Source: an uncultured bacterium (GTDB lineage: Bacteria; Cyanobacteriota; Vampirovibrionia; Gastranaerophilales; Gastranaerophilaceae). From it: a DNA stretch of 62,526 bases. The notes under the pieces were generated by a model that saw only the letters and a program-made list of their open reading frames with translations, was not told the DNA's origin and searched no databases. Shown here piece after piece: positions 23,556 to 31,838 of this stretch (position 1 is its first letter; every line of letters starts with the position of its first letter). The stretch spans positions 1-62,526 of the forward strand of contig CAISJE010000113.1 in the NCBI GenBank assembly GCA_903885635.1. The letters are read 5' to 3'. Both the position numbers and the translations under genes were made by a program.

Positions 23556-24710
23556 TCAGAGGGTTTCGACCCTCTTTTTTATTGCTCTATATTCGTCAAT
23601 GTTCACTATTTGCTCACGAAATTTTTGCCCTATCATTTTAACTTCTTCTTGTTTGTGAGCATCAGGGACAAAGTGTCCGTAAATATCTAACGTAACAGAC
23701 GGCTTAGAGTGTCGTAATTGCTTAGATACATATAAATAGTGAACACCAGAAGAAAGATTTATACTTGCATAGGTATGTCTTAAATCGTGGAATCTCATAG
23801 TTTTATCAAATTTTAAACTCTTGAGCATCGGTTTAAACCATCTCTGCATCATATTATTTTTATTAATTGGATTTCCGCTCTCATTGGTAAATAAAAGTCC
23901 AGAAGTTATATTATTTTCTTCAATATAACTTTTTAATTCTTCCGCAACTTCGGGCTCAATTTCGACAAAGCCATAGGAGCTTGATGTCTTCAAAACTTCT
24001 TTTAGCTCGCCTGCTGTATATTGTTGAGCTACTTCTATTGTAAGATTTTTAAAATCTATATACTTTATGTCCAAGCCGAGTAATTCACCCTCTCTCATCC
24101 CCGTATAAAGAGCTAAGTATAAAAGCATATAAAACTTTCTTGGGAATTTACTGCGTGCTCGTCTTAGCATCCTTGTAGATTGTCGAATTGTAAAACATCT
24201 ACATACTTTCTTTTTAGCAATACCACTCACTTTGTCGGTATATTCAAAAGGGTTATTATAAATAACCTTTTTTCTCACTAAATAATTACATTGAGCCTTA
24301 CAGATTTTTAAACAATCGTTTATGGTCGGGATTCCGATTTCCTTGTTTAATAATTTTTCTATCCAATTATCAACCTCAATCGAGGTAATTTCTGACATAA
24401 TCCGCTTTCCGAAAAAAGGTAATATATGTAATTTAAAAAAAGTTTCGTATTTATCTCTCGTATTTTTAGCAAACTTCTTTTTCATATAAATAGACTTACA
24501 TCCCTCAAATATCAAGTTCGCATCGGTTACGCCTCGTCCTCTTTTTAATTCTTCTTTTATTCTATCATATTCAGCAACAGCATCGCCCTTTTTAGCGAAT
24601 CCGCTTTGACGTTTCTGAACTCTTGGATTTTTCTGAATAGTAATACAATACTCCCAGCTTTCGTGCTTTACACCTTGCTTGTCAATCCAAGTACGCTTTC
24701 TTATGCTCAT
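23556..24710 (-). CDS. int: Tyrosine-family site-specific integrase
   Basis: The 384-aa recombinase integrates and excises the phage at tRNA-Val. Order: an arm-binding N-terminal domain (about 1-60), a SAM-like core-binding domain (about 65-160) and a catalytic domain with Arg206 (TGMREGE), His308/Arg311 (HDLRH), His334 (LRHS) and the nucleophile Tyr344 (DIYGHF). All catalytic residues are present. The stop lies seven bases from the tRNA end, and the last codons overlap the tRNA terminator. Confidence 0.96.
   Translation of the reverse strand: MSIRKRTWIDKQGVKHESWEYCITIQKNPRVQKRQSGFAKKGDAVAEYDRIKEELKRGRGVTDANLIFEGCKSIYMKKKFAKNTRDKYETFFKLHILPFFGKRIMSEITSIEVDNWIEKLLNKEIGIPTINDCLKICKAQCNYLVRKKVIYNNPFEYTDKVSGIAKKKVCRCFTIRQSTRMLRRARSKFPRKFYMLLYLALYTGMREGELLGLDIKYIDFKNLTIEVAQQYTAGELKEVLKTSSSYGFVEIEPEVAEELKSYIEENNITSGLLFTNESGNPINKNNMMQRWFKPMLKSLKFDKTMRFHDLRHTYASINLSSGVHYLYVSKQLRHSKPSVTLDIYGHFVPDAHKQEEVKMIGQKFREQIVNIDEYRAIKKRVETL
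23558..23580 (+). terminator. Rho-independent terminator after tRNA-Val
   Basis: The 7-bp stem AGAGGGT/ACCCTCT with a TTCG loop is followed by a T run. The same bases encode the last codons of the convergent integrase gene on the minus strand. Confidence 0.85.
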
Positions 24711-24715
24711 TTATC

Positions 24716-24946
24716 TTACTCCGTTTTTGCTTCTATAAATTTCGACTTTTTAAATTCTTCGAGGGATTTTTTATCAACTCTTATATTTTTCTTTTTTCCG
24801 TTTCCGTAATCCGAATAAGAAACTTTTTCAAGTTGCACTATTATTTTATATGTAGAGCCATAACTTAACTCTAAATAGTCCGATGCTTCTTGTAAGCTAA
24901 AAGTGTTCTTGTCAACATTCTTCCTCATTTTTAAAATTTTATCCAT
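24716..24946 (-). CDS. Excisionase-like helix-turn-helix protein
   Basis: The 76-aa product has a MerR/HTH_17-like helix-turn-helix (TFSLQEASDYLELSYGSTYK) and a basic wing. Its size and place directly upstream of int suit a recombination directionality factor (Xis). It lies six bases from int, so the two are probably co-transcribed. Confidence 0.75.
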   Translation of the reverse strand: MDKILKMRKNVDKNTFSLQEASDYLELSYGSTYKIIVQLEKVSYSDYGNGKKKNIRVDKKSLEEFKKSKFIEAKTE

Positions 24947-24973
24947 AGTTTCTGCTCCTTTATTTACTTAATT

Positions 24974-25303
24974 TCATGAACTTTTGTGAAGTTTTGCTTC
25001 TGTTGCAGTTATTTCTTCTTTTTCCAGAAGCATTTCTTCTGGGATTCCTACAACTTTAGCGATGTCCGATTCCCATTTGCCTAAACATTCCCTGTCGTAA
25101 TTTTTTTTACACTGGAGCTTGAGCAAATCCTCTGCGGAAAATGTTGCTGTTTCATCTATCCACGTCATCGGAATGTCAAAAAATTCCTGCTTTATTTCTT
25201 TTTTGAGAAAAATTCGTTCTAATCTTCTCGCCCAGCGTTTGTAAAATGGTATCTCTAGGTCGTCGTCCCAGAAACGCCTACTTAATGGCTTTTGGTGTTT
25301 CAT
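24974..25303 (-). CDS. Phage hypothetical protein
   Basis: The 109-aa product is highly charged, starting MKHQKPLSRRFWDDDLEIPF. It has a basic aromatic N-terminus and an acidic Lys/Glu-rich C-terminus. No motif is recognised. It overlaps the end of the upstream gene by 26 bases, which supports coupled translation in the early operon. Confidence 0.5.
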   Translation of the reverse strand: MKHQKPLSRRFWDDDLEIPFYKRWARRLERIFLKKEIKQEFFDIPMTWIDETATFSAEDLLKLQCKKNYDRECLGKWESDIAKVVGIPEEMLLEKEEITATEAKLHKSS

Positions 25304-25823
25304 CTTCCACCTCCATTTCGGCGTAAAATTTATTTAAATTCTTAAGTTTTTGAATAAATTTTTTGCAATATTTTTTGTCTAATATTTTAATGAAAGCTAC
25401 TAGGTCGTACGCCTCGTCAAGTTCGGCATATTTATACGCTGGTTGATAGTCAAAACAATATATACCTTGTTCTTTTGGGTCGTAGAATAATTCAAATCCG
25501 ATTAAAAAATCTAGGTATTTAGGAAGAACACAAATATCGTATTTTTTGTTGCATAGATATAAAACATCTCTAAAGCAAACTTTTTGAATCTCTACTTTAT
25601 TATTCTTTTCAACAACCGATTTTAATTTTTCGTGTTGAGTGATATGTTCGATTGTTCTTATCGCTACTGGGTTTTTGGTTTCTATGATTTTATCAGCTTT
25701 TATCGTCATTTTTTTACTATTAAAAAGAGCTGAAAAATCAGAAATATAATCACCGACCTGTATGGCTTCGTCATCAATATAAAATTTATCTCTTAACCAA
25801 ACTGCATTTTCGTTAATTATCAT
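25278..25823 (-). CDS. Phage hypothetical protein
   Basis: The ATG at 25823 (MIINENAVWL) has AGGTGG upstream. The 181-aa product is mixed alpha/beta with a C-terminal Lys-rich helix, KKFIQKLKNLNKFYAEMEV. Function is unknown. It overlaps the end of the upstream gene by 11 bases. Confidence 0.55.
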   Translation of the reverse strand: MIINENAVWLRDKFYIDDEAIQVGDYISDFSALFNSKKMTIKADKIIETKNPVAIRTIEHITQHEKLKSVVEKNNKVEIQKVCFRDVLYLCNKKYDICVLPKYLDFLIGFELFYDPKEQGIYCFDYQPAYKYAELDEAYDLVAFIKILDKKYCKKFIQKLKNLNKFYAEMEVEDETPKAIK

Positions 25824-26082
25824 TATCCACCTCTCTCTCAATCATTTCGCAAAATTCTTGGAGCTTATGCGGTTCTTTAAAGAAATATCTTATGCCTTGA
25901 TAAACTGTTGAGTATTGATATTCTTTTAATTTTTCAGAATATTCCTCAATGCTCAAGCCCATTTTAGGGTTATAAGCATCCAAATCTTGATTTTCAAATG
26001 GGAAAAAGTGTACAGAGTAAACGCCGAATTTTTTCCACATTTCTTTTGGGCTATATTTGTTATAATAAAATCTATCTTGCAT
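25813..26082 (-). CDS. Phage hypothetical protein
   Basis: The ATG at 26082 (MQDRFYYNKYSPKEMWKKFG) has GGAGG upstream. The 89-aa product is aromatic-rich with an acidic C-terminus and no known motif. Its start overlaps the upstream stop inside a 14-bp sequence that is repeated at the next junction (26515-26528). Confidence 0.55.
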   Translation of the reverse strand: MQDRFYYNKYSPKEMWKKFGVYSVHFFPFENQDLDAYNPKMGLSIEEYSEKLKEYQYSTVYQGIRYFFKEPHKLQEFCEMIEREVDNDN

Positions 26083-26524
26083 TTTCGACCTCCAAAAGTT
26101 CAGGGTTCTTAGAGGCACAAGCATCACAAATTACAGTGCCTTTTACAAAATCGTGATATTCGTCTTCGTAACTGCCTATAAAAGCATTGCCATCTTCAAT
26201 ATCATCCTCATTTATTTGCACACTTCCACAGCCTGCACAATAAAACCACCAACCACGCTCTAATAATTCTTTTATTGGTATTAGTTGCTTTTCAGAATAT
26301 TTATCAAAACATTTTTGTCTTTCCGCTCTCAATTCCGTAAAGCTATAATCATCAAAATTACCACTTGCTAATCCTTTTGCCTTTGCCAGTCCTGCCGTTT
26401 CCGCAAAAACAATTTCTTGCGATTCATTTGAATAGTATTTATCCACTATAAGATAGGCTTTTAATTTTCTTTTAGGTATATCTTTAAATGTTTCATTAAA
26501 TTTTTCTTTTAAATTATCTTGCAT
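26072..26524 (-). CDS. Phage protein with two CxxC pairs, probable zinc ribbon
   Basis: The 150-aa product (MQDNLKEKFNETF) has a helical N-terminal half. The C-terminal half carries CAGCGSVQ and, about 40 residues later, CDACASK, consistent with one zinc site. It starts inside the last codons of the methyltransferase gene with GGAG upstream. A role with the methyltransferase is possible from the overlap, but is inference. Confidence 0.6.
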   Translation of the reverse strand: MQDNLKEKFNETFKDIPKRKLKAYLIVDKYYSNESQEIVFAETAGLAKAKGLASGNFDDYSFTELRAERQKCFDKYSEKQLIPIKELLERGWWFYCAGCGSVQINEDDIEDGNAFIGSYEDEYHDFVKGTVICDACASKNPELLEVENAR

Positions 26525-27557
26525 TTTCAATCTCCTTTATTTTTAGTGCTATTTCTTCTACCTCAAGCGGACAAACTGAATTGCCAGCTATTTTATAAAG
26601 TTGTCTGTCTGAAATCCCTATTTCTTTTGCTTTGTGGACGATGCTGTCTGGGAAGCCCTGCAACCTGAAACATTCGAGAGGCGTTAAACGTCTGTAAATA
26701 TTTCCGTTGACTAAAAAATTGTTGTGTTCGTAACCGCTTGATGAAATTGTCGGGGCAATATCTTTTAATCCGCCCTCGTTTTTTCCTCTGGGACACTGAT
26801 ATATCTGAATTTTTATTCCCTCGCCCTTATTTGTGGTTAAAGTCGGGGAGATTCCATCTGCTGAATATACGTTCCCGTTTTGTCCTCGCCCCGATGGGTT
26901 TACATTCCCGACAACTTGAACAAAGTTTCCCTCCCAGCTTTGGTAATCTCTGGCTTTTAGGGGTTGAGCAATGTTATGTATTTTTTTGCAATCCGTTTGG
27001 GATTGAGGATATATTTTACCTGGTTCTCCGAGAGGAAATATCTTTCCGGGACATTCTCCTCCAAGAATTCCGACAATGAAGATACGTTCTCTATTCTGTG
27101 GTATTCCGAATTCGAGGTTATAAAGAACTTGCCATTCAACTTGATACCCAATGTCGGAGAGAACTTTAATGATAGTTGAAAAAGTTCTTCCATCGTCGTG
27201 GTTAAGTAAGCCTTTAACATTTTCGAGAATAAAATATTTTGGTTTTCTGTCCTTGAGAATCCGTGCAACGTCAAAAAACAAAGTGCCTCTTGTGTCTTTA
27301 AATCCTTGTCTTTTTCCAGCAGTGCTGAAAGGCTGGCAAGGAAATCCTGCACACAAAATGTCGAAGTCTGGTAGTTTGCTTGTATTAATTGTAGTTGCAT
27401 CTTTAAAGTAACTTTCCTTTCCCATCTGGAAATATTCAAAATATAGCTTGGAGGCGTATTTGTCTTTTTCGCAAAAGGCGACTATTTCAAAGCCTGCCTT
27501 TTTACACCCTATGTGAAAACCTCCTCCACCAGCGAATAAGTCTATAACTTTTAACAT
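26514..27557 (-). CDS. DNA (cytosine-5)-methyltransferase, phage type
   Basis: The 347-aa enzyme methylates cytosine C5 in DNA. Motifs in order: FAGGGGFH (I), PCQPFS with catalytic Cys74 (IV), ENV at 112-114 (VI), QNRERIF at 154-160 (VIII), a target-recognition region (about 185-270) with NPSGRGQNGNVY, and GNSV (X). No restriction enzyme partner is nearby, so it is likely an orphan protecting phage DNA or marking the host. The recognition site cannot be read from sequence. Confidence 0.95.
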   Translation of the reverse strand: MLKVIDLFAGGGGFHIGCKKAGFEIVAFCEKDKYASKLYFEYFQMGKESYFKDATTINTSKLPDFDILCAGFPCQPFSTAGKRQGFKDTRGTLFFDVARILKDRKPKYFILENVKGLLNHDDGRTFSTIIKVLSDIGYQVEWQVLYNLEFGIPQNRERIFIVGILGGECPGKIFPLGEPGKIYPQSQTDCKKIHNIAQPLKARDYQSWEGNFVQVVGNVNPSGRGQNGNVYSADGISPTLTTNKGEGIKIQIYQCPRGKNEGGLKDIAPTISSSGYEHNNFLVNGNIYRRLTPLECFRLQGFPDSIVHKAKEIGISDRQLYKIAGNSVCPLEVEEIALKIKEIENAR

Positions 27558-27585
27558 TGTTCCTTACCTAGAGGGCTCTTGCCCC

Positions 27586-28065
27586 CTATTCTTTTTCCTG
27601 TAATGTACCTTTTACGAGTTCGACTTGTTCTTTCGTTTCTTCGTCTGAAAGTTTTTTGTATTTTCCAGTCCATTTTTTACCGCTATGGCTGACGTACTCC
27701 TCAATCATTTCTTTTGAAATATCAAAGCCTTTTTGAGCCATAAGGTAGCAAAAACTTCCGTCGTCGGCTTCTGCTTCGTAACAGTCAAATTCTTGCTCGC
27801 TTAGCTGATTGATGGCGAATTCTTTGGCTTCTTCCTGCTCAAACATATTGTCGATAATTTCGTTGATCGCCATTCCTGTAACAATCAGGTGAGCGTATTT
27901 CGCTTGTTCGCTCATTTCGGCAAAAGCCTTGTCTTCAAGCATATTCTTTGTGATGCCAGTAACCAAATTGTTTAATTCTGGATTGGTTGTCATCTCTTTT
28001 AAGATTTTGCTGATAACTCCGCAAATTACCGGGTTCTTTTCCTTTTTAGCTTCTGTTGTTGGCAT
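27586..28065 (-). CDS. Phage hypothetical acidic protein
   Basis: The 159-aa product is helical and acidic with paired short cysteine-containing segments (EFDCYEAEADDGSFCYL). No family is recognised. Its start overlaps the end of the MazG-like gene by 20 bases. Confidence 0.55.
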   Translation of the reverse strand: MPTTEAKKEKNPVICGVISKILKEMTTNPELNNLVTGITKNMLEDKAFAEMSEQAKYAHLIVTGMAINEIIDNMFEQEEAKEFAINQLSEQEFDCYEAEADDGSFCYLMAQKGFDISKEMIEEYVSHSGKKWTGKYKKLSDEETKEQVELVKGTLQEKE

Positions 28066-28300
28066 TGTTCTTAATCCTTTCTAATGTTCTGTCTAGTTTC
28101 TGGACTTGTATCTCCTTTATCTCTGCATCCCAGCCCTTGAATGCGATAATACCTTGCATTACGTTGAGAACGTCTGCTATTTCTTCAATGAAATTAGCTT
28201 CGCCAGTGTTCCATCTTAGCTCGCAAATTTCTTCCCAGAGTTTTTGCACTTGGTTTTCAAAACCGTAATGATTGATGATTTTTAGCTGTTTTTCTTGCAT
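28046..28300 (-). CDS. MazG-like nucleotide pyrophosphohydrolase
   Basis: The 84-aa product matches the all-alpha NTP pyrophosphatase core. EEICEL (about 18-23) and EEIADVLN (about 40-47) form the ExxE...ExxD metal site. Such small phage enzymes hydrolyse non-canonical or signalling nucleotides. The length is near the domain minimum. Confidence 0.78.
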   Translation of the reverse strand: MQEKQLKIINHYGFENQVQKLWEEICELRWNTGEANFIEEIADVLNVMQGIIAFKGWDAEIKEIQVQKLDRTLERIKNNANNRS

Positions 28301-28848
28301 TCCGCCTCCTTGTCTTTGTTTTCATAATATAATTCTGGAGGAATTTTCACTCCAAAAAATTCAAAAAGATTAGCGAAAAAGTTTTCCATATATGGAGCAC
28401 GCCAAGCACATTTAACATAAGTATGTGCTTCATCTGAATAATGATAGTGATTTCTTTCGAGATGTTCTTGGGCATCTTTTTCAGTCAAGAACATTCCTTT
28501 TTCAGCCCATTTTTTTACCTCATAGACTTCGTTAAAATCATCCTTACAAGATTCTTCTTCATCGGTTTGTGGTAACTGATTATATTCATCTTCTAAAATA
28601 TGCACACAATTCATTGGGTCATAGTATGAAACTCTGTTATAACTATAATCTTCACTTGTCGGGATATATTCTGCATCACGAATTACATAATAATAGGGGA
28701 ATGCAGTCCCTCTGTTATCTTGAGAACTCATTTCAGTTAAAAATTCAATGATTTCAGTATATTTATCGGTTGGTATATTTATCTTTCCAATAGATTCAAT
28801 ATCAACCTTGTTCCCAAAACTTTTATTGTCCGATGTTACTTTAGACAT
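28282..28848 (-). CDS. Phage protein with C-terminal FTEKDAQEHL-type module
   Basis: The ATG at 28848 (MSKVTSDNKS) has AAGGAG upstream. The 188-aa product has an N-terminal helical part and a C-terminal segment (GMFLTEKDAQEHLERNHYHY then PYMENFFANLFEFF). I have seen this pattern in many small phage proteins of unknown function. It overlaps the neighbours by 8 and 19 bases. Confidence 0.6.
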   Translation of the reverse strand: MSKVTSDNKSFGNKVDIESIGKINIPTDKYTEIIEFLTEMSSQDNRGTAFPYYYVIRDAEYIPTSEDYSYNRVSYYDPMNCVHILEDEYNQLPQTDEEESCKDDFNEVYEVKKWAEKGMFLTEKDAQEHLERNHYHYSDEAHTYVKCAWRAPYMENFFANLFEFFGVKIPPELYYENKDKEAECKKNS

Positions 28849-29035
28849 TTCTTCTCTCCTTATAGCATTCATCACCGCAAAAATTCATCCATTCGCCATC
28901 AATCTGGCGATTAATCCACCCGGAAGACTTTGCTTCCTCGTAAACTTCTTTATAAGTTGTGGCGTGGGGGATGTAGATTGAATCACTGCAATTATCGCAG
29001 TGCATCTGAAACCCGTTGTGTGCTTTATCAATCAC
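28841..29035 (-). CDS. Small phage zinc-finger protein
   Basis: The 64-aa product has CDNC near 13-16 and CGDEC near 53-57, enough for one zinc-ribbon site. It lies three bases downstream of the next upstream gene. Function is unknown; it may be a regulator. Confidence 0.62.
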   Translation of the reverse strand: MIDKAHNGFQMHCDNCSDSIYIPHATTYKEVYEEAKSSGWINRQIDGEWMNFCGDECYKERRNV

Positions 29036-29038
29036 TTT

Positions 29039-29257
29039 TTATCCTCCCCAGCTAATTTTGTAATTGCCACCAAAAGCATTAACACTGTAACCGAGTGCTG
29101 TAAGTTGGCTGATTTCATCTTCGCTAAGTTTGGCAAGAGAGATAACTTCGTTTCTACCAGCTTTACTGGCGTGCTTTATACCCATCTCAATCCTTTTTAG
29201 CGTGTCTGGTTCTTGCCCTGTTGATGCTAATATTCTTGCTTCTTCTGCTGTAATCAT
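29039..29257 (-). CDS. Small phage hypothetical protein
   Basis: The 72-aa product begins MITAEEARILASTGQEPDTL and ends in a Gly-rich strand. The N-terminal pattern of short helices, and the proximity to the zinc-finger gene, suggest an early regulator. No family is recognised. Confidence 0.5.
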   Translation of the reverse strand: MITAEEARILASTGQEPDTLKRIEMGIKHASKAGRNEVISLAKLSEDEISQLTALGYSVNAFGGNYKISWGG

Positions 29258-29277
29258 TTTTGTTTCTCCTTTTTCTT

Positions 29278-29487
29278 TTACTGTAATAATCCTTGTTTTG
29301 CGTAAATCCCGACGGCGTTGGTTATATTTGTTGCTCCGAGTTTTAAAAGTATTCTGGTCTTATGTGTTTCAACTGTTCTTTTTGAGCCTCCCAGCTCTAA
29401 AGCAATTTCTTTAGAAGAATAACCTTGAGCGGAATAATTCAAAATAATATCCTCCATCGGTGATAGCTTCTTGTTTCGTGCTTCCAT
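29278..29487 (-). CDS. Stand-alone LuxR/GerE-type HTH protein
   Basis: The 69-aa product is almost only a GerE-type HTH domain (KLSPMEDIILNYSAQGYSSK, then the recognition helix in RTVETHKTRILLKLGATNI). No receiver or autoinducer domain is present. A second LuxR-type HTH gene lies at 40649 in the late region. It may control phage gene expression. Confidence 0.82.
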   Translation of the reverse strand: MEARNKKLSPMEDIILNYSAQGYSSKEIALELGGSKRTVETHKTRILLKLGATNITNAVGIYAKQGLLQ

Positions 29488-29510
29488 CTCCCAAATCTCC
29501 CCTTGTAAAG

Positions 29511-30167
29511 CTATCCCCTTATCTGCACTGGCATAATTAGTGCTCTTTGCTTAATGCCCTCTCCGTTATCCGTTTCTGCAAATATTGGCTTTAAGTTGCT
29601 TTCTTTGTTAAACATTACTTTCACAATGCCAGTTCTCTCGTTGTAATGCAGATTTTTCAAGTCTTGAAGGTATCTGATGTTAAGAGCGTATGTTTGAGTT
29701 GCTTCTGGGTCTGGAATGTTGATTAATTGTTCATACTTAGGATATTGCCCCTGCATTGATGGAACTTTATAAGTGAATCTGTTGAACATATCGAATATTG
29801 TCATTTCATCATCTGCTAAAGTTATTTCTAACGAATCTGGGCATCCGCTAGGGCAATTAATACCCTTTGCAAATTTAATATTAGATAAGTAAACCCCGTT
29901 ATAAACAACTGGCTCAAAGTTTGTGTCCAATTCCAACATTTCTACATCTGTTACCAACAATCTATTGCCGTCCGTTGAAGCCATTGTTAGAATACCGTCT
30001 TTCACTTGGAAGAATATTCCAGATAATAAATTCCCAAATTCATATTTAGCACTATAATCGACGTGTGATTTTATTAAACTAGCAAATTTTTTCTTTTCTA
30101 TCTCTAGCTTAATTGGCTTGTTAGGTTTTCTAACTTTTTCTTTTTTCTCTTTTACTGCTGTTCCCAT
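29511..30167 (-). CDS. Half-size DNA sliding clamp (DnaN-like)
   Basis: The 218-aa protein has clamp signatures: DGILTMASTDGNRLLVTD (like KDG...ATDGHRL), GQYPKYEQLI (like FPDY-R-IP) and a C-terminal ALIMPVQIRG (like VMPMRL). Bacterial beta clamps are about 370 aa with three domains. This one appears to keep about two, similar in size to T4 gp45, so a trimeric ring is possible. It would tether a polymerase to phage DNA. Confidence 0.78.
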   Translation of the reverse strand: MGTAVKEKKEKVRKPNKPIKLEIEKKKFASLIKSHVDYSAKYEFGNLLSGIFFQVKDGILTMASTDGNRLLVTDVEMLELDTNFEPVVYNGVYLSNIKFAKGINCPSGCPDSLEITLADDEMTIFDMFNRFTYKVPSMQGQYPKYEQLINIPDPEATQTYALNIRYLQDLKNLHYNERTGIVKVMFNKESNLKPIFAETDNGEGIKQRALIMPVQIRG

Positions 30168-30172
30168 TGTCC

Positions 30173-30670
30173 TTAATCTCCTTTTCTTTTGTTGTAATAT
30201 AGTTTTTCTCTTGTAATTTTGTATCGCCTGATAAATTCTGAATCAGAGAGATTTTTAATCGCCTGATAATGTAATTGTTCGTGCAGGGGAATTCTCATAA
30301 GGATTAATTTTTGCTTGATGCCCTGCTCCTCATACCACGCCTGATTTCTTGAATAATCCTGTTCTTTGATAAAATGATGAAGATTAAATCTGTGGTGATC
30401 GTAATCATCTGTGCTTTGAATACTATGTACCCGGATTAATCCTCCCAATTTATTTATTATGTAAATCGGGTGTTTTTTGATTTCGTCGTTCATTAGTGGT
30501 TTATTTTTCATAAATTTTCTTTCGTTCCAGTCCAGCCAATATTCAATATCGTAAATGTGGCTAAAAGTAATTCCGTATTCTCGCATCAAGTGTCTTTGGC
30601 GGATGATTAACGCCTGCATCTCCTCAAGCGGTTCTATCAAGTTTATAGATTTTCCATCTGCATTTTTCAT
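30173..30670 (-). CDS. HNH-like phage protein
   Basis: The 165-aa product has a His-rich core (DDYDHHRFNLHHFIKEQDY), then NQ and a final LHEQLHYQAI. This follows the beta-beta-alpha HNH pattern in which paired His, Asn and a late His coordinate the metal, though no zinc-stabilising cysteines are present. Nuclease activity is inference. It overlaps the next upstream gene by 47 bases. Confidence 0.55.
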   Translation of the reverse strand: MKNADGKSINLIEPLEEMQALIIRQRHLMREYGITFSHIYDIEYWLDWNERKFMKNKPLMNDEIKKHPIYIINKLGGLIRVHSIQSTDDYDHHRFNLHHFIKEQDYSRNQAWYEEQGIKQKLILMRIPLHEQLHYQAIKNLSDSEFIRRYKITREKLYYNKRKGD

Positions 30671-30842
30671 TAAATCTGTTTATTCCCTCTGCCCATTCTT
30701 CATCTATAACCACTTCCCGATTTTTCTTGATGTCCCTGATTACCGATGGTAAGTGCCTTATGCCGTAATCTTCGTGAGCTTGTGCGTTTGTTATTGTTCC
30801 CCAAATTTGCAAGTGGGTGAAAACCCTCTCCTCCTGTGTCAT
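30624..30842 (-). CDS. Small winged-helix DNA-binding protein
   Basis: The 72-aa product starts MTQEERVFTHLQIWGTITNA. It resembles a phage HTH family in which a short first helix is followed by recognition helix and wing (GIRHLPSVIRDIKKNREVVI). It is probably an early regulator or replication accessory. It lies directly against the upstream gene. Confidence 0.65.
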   Translation of the reverse strand: MTQEERVFTHLQIWGTITNAQAHEDYGIRHLPSVIRDIKKNREVVIDEEWAEGINRFNEKCRWKIYKLDRTA

Positions 30843-31754
30843 TTAAAATACCTCCTCAAAATCTTCGTTATTAATTATTTCTTCCAGAGTTATCCCGTAT
30901 TTATTTGAGTATTCTTTGAATACGGATGATATTTTCAAAGCGTTTTCTGCCTTTCCGTAGTATTGAACTATGTAATTTATTGCTGATTGTTTGTCGCAAA
31001 TGTTTTCTCTCATTTCTACTTGTCTTTTTGCACTTTCCTGCTGTTCTTTCGCTTTTCTCGCTTTTTCTGGATCAGGAGTGTAAGGTTCTTTCGCCTTATC
31101 TTTTTTGACTGCCTCGTCCACGCCCTCCCAGAGCCAGCTATCAATTCTAAAATGTCCTTTGTGGTTTTTGCCTCTGACTTCAAGGGCTTTTTTTGTCCCT
31201 TTGTCCAGCCAGACATCAAGTTTTTCGATTGCCTTTAAAAGTCTTCTTTCGCCGTGTTTTTCAGAAAGAGTTTTGAAATCAGCTTCCATAAGATTTACAT
31301 ATTCAATCTCTGGGAATTGCATATAACTATTCTCTTCTCCTTTTTTTGGCTTCTTTGGTGGTTTAGGAGGAGCTGGGGGCTGGTCGGGTGTTTCTGGAGC
31401 TTCTGGCGTTTCCTCTGGGGTTTCATCCCATCTCTTACGAGCATTGCGACTGTTTTTTTCTGATTTTTCTTTTATAATCGCAAGTCTTGAGAGCACGCTT
31501 TCAGACCAGAATTTTTCATCATCCTTGCAAAATAACCCCTCTATGCAGAGCATTGTTTCAATATCAGCCGACGTAACTTTGTTATCGCAGGCGATTGTTT
31601 CAATGTCATCAAGTGGCAAAAAGCCTTTTTCTTCATATAGCATTTCTATGACGTTCCAATATAGCCCGATGCCTCTTGTCCCCAATTTCGCAAATAGCTT
31701 TCTTAATTTCCTGTCATTCCGTGCGTTATAATCGTGTGGAAAATAATGTTTCAT
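30843..31754 (-). CDS. Replication initiator-like protein, Lin1244/DnaD type
   Basis: The 303-aa product begins with the Lin1244/Lin1753-like domain: MKHYFPHDYNARNDRKLRKL, then GTRGIGLYWNVIEMLYEEKG. A proline-rich linker (about 112-140) precedes a helical DnaD-like C-terminal half. Phage proteins of this layout bind the replication origin or load helicase. No helicase gene was found nearby. Confidence 0.75.
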   Translation of the reverse strand: MKHYFPHDYNARNDRKLRKLFAKLGTRGIGLYWNVIEMLYEEKGFLPLDDIETIACDNKVTSADIETMLCIEGLFCKDDEKFWSESVLSRLAIIKEKSEKNSRNARKRWDETPEETPEAPETPDQPPAPPKPPKKPKKGEENSYMQFPEIEYVNLMEADFKTLSEKHGERRLLKAIEKLDVWLDKGTKKALEVRGKNHKGHFRIDSWLWEGVDEAVKKDKAKEPYTPDPEKARKAKEQQESAKRQVEMRENICDKQSAINYIVQYYGKAENALKISSVFKEYSNKYGITLEEIINNEDFEEVF

Positions 31755-31838
31755 ACGTCTTCTATGATTTCTTTCTTTTCACTTCTGGAGGGCTTCCAAA
31801 ACCCCTCACACTCTCAATTACCAATTTCTTTGCCTGAA

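Noticed and set aside
28046-28300. MazE/MazF-like toxin-antitoxin pair around the MazG-like gene
   Set aside because: Neighbouring products have no toxin motif; only the pyrophosphohydrolase motif is supported.
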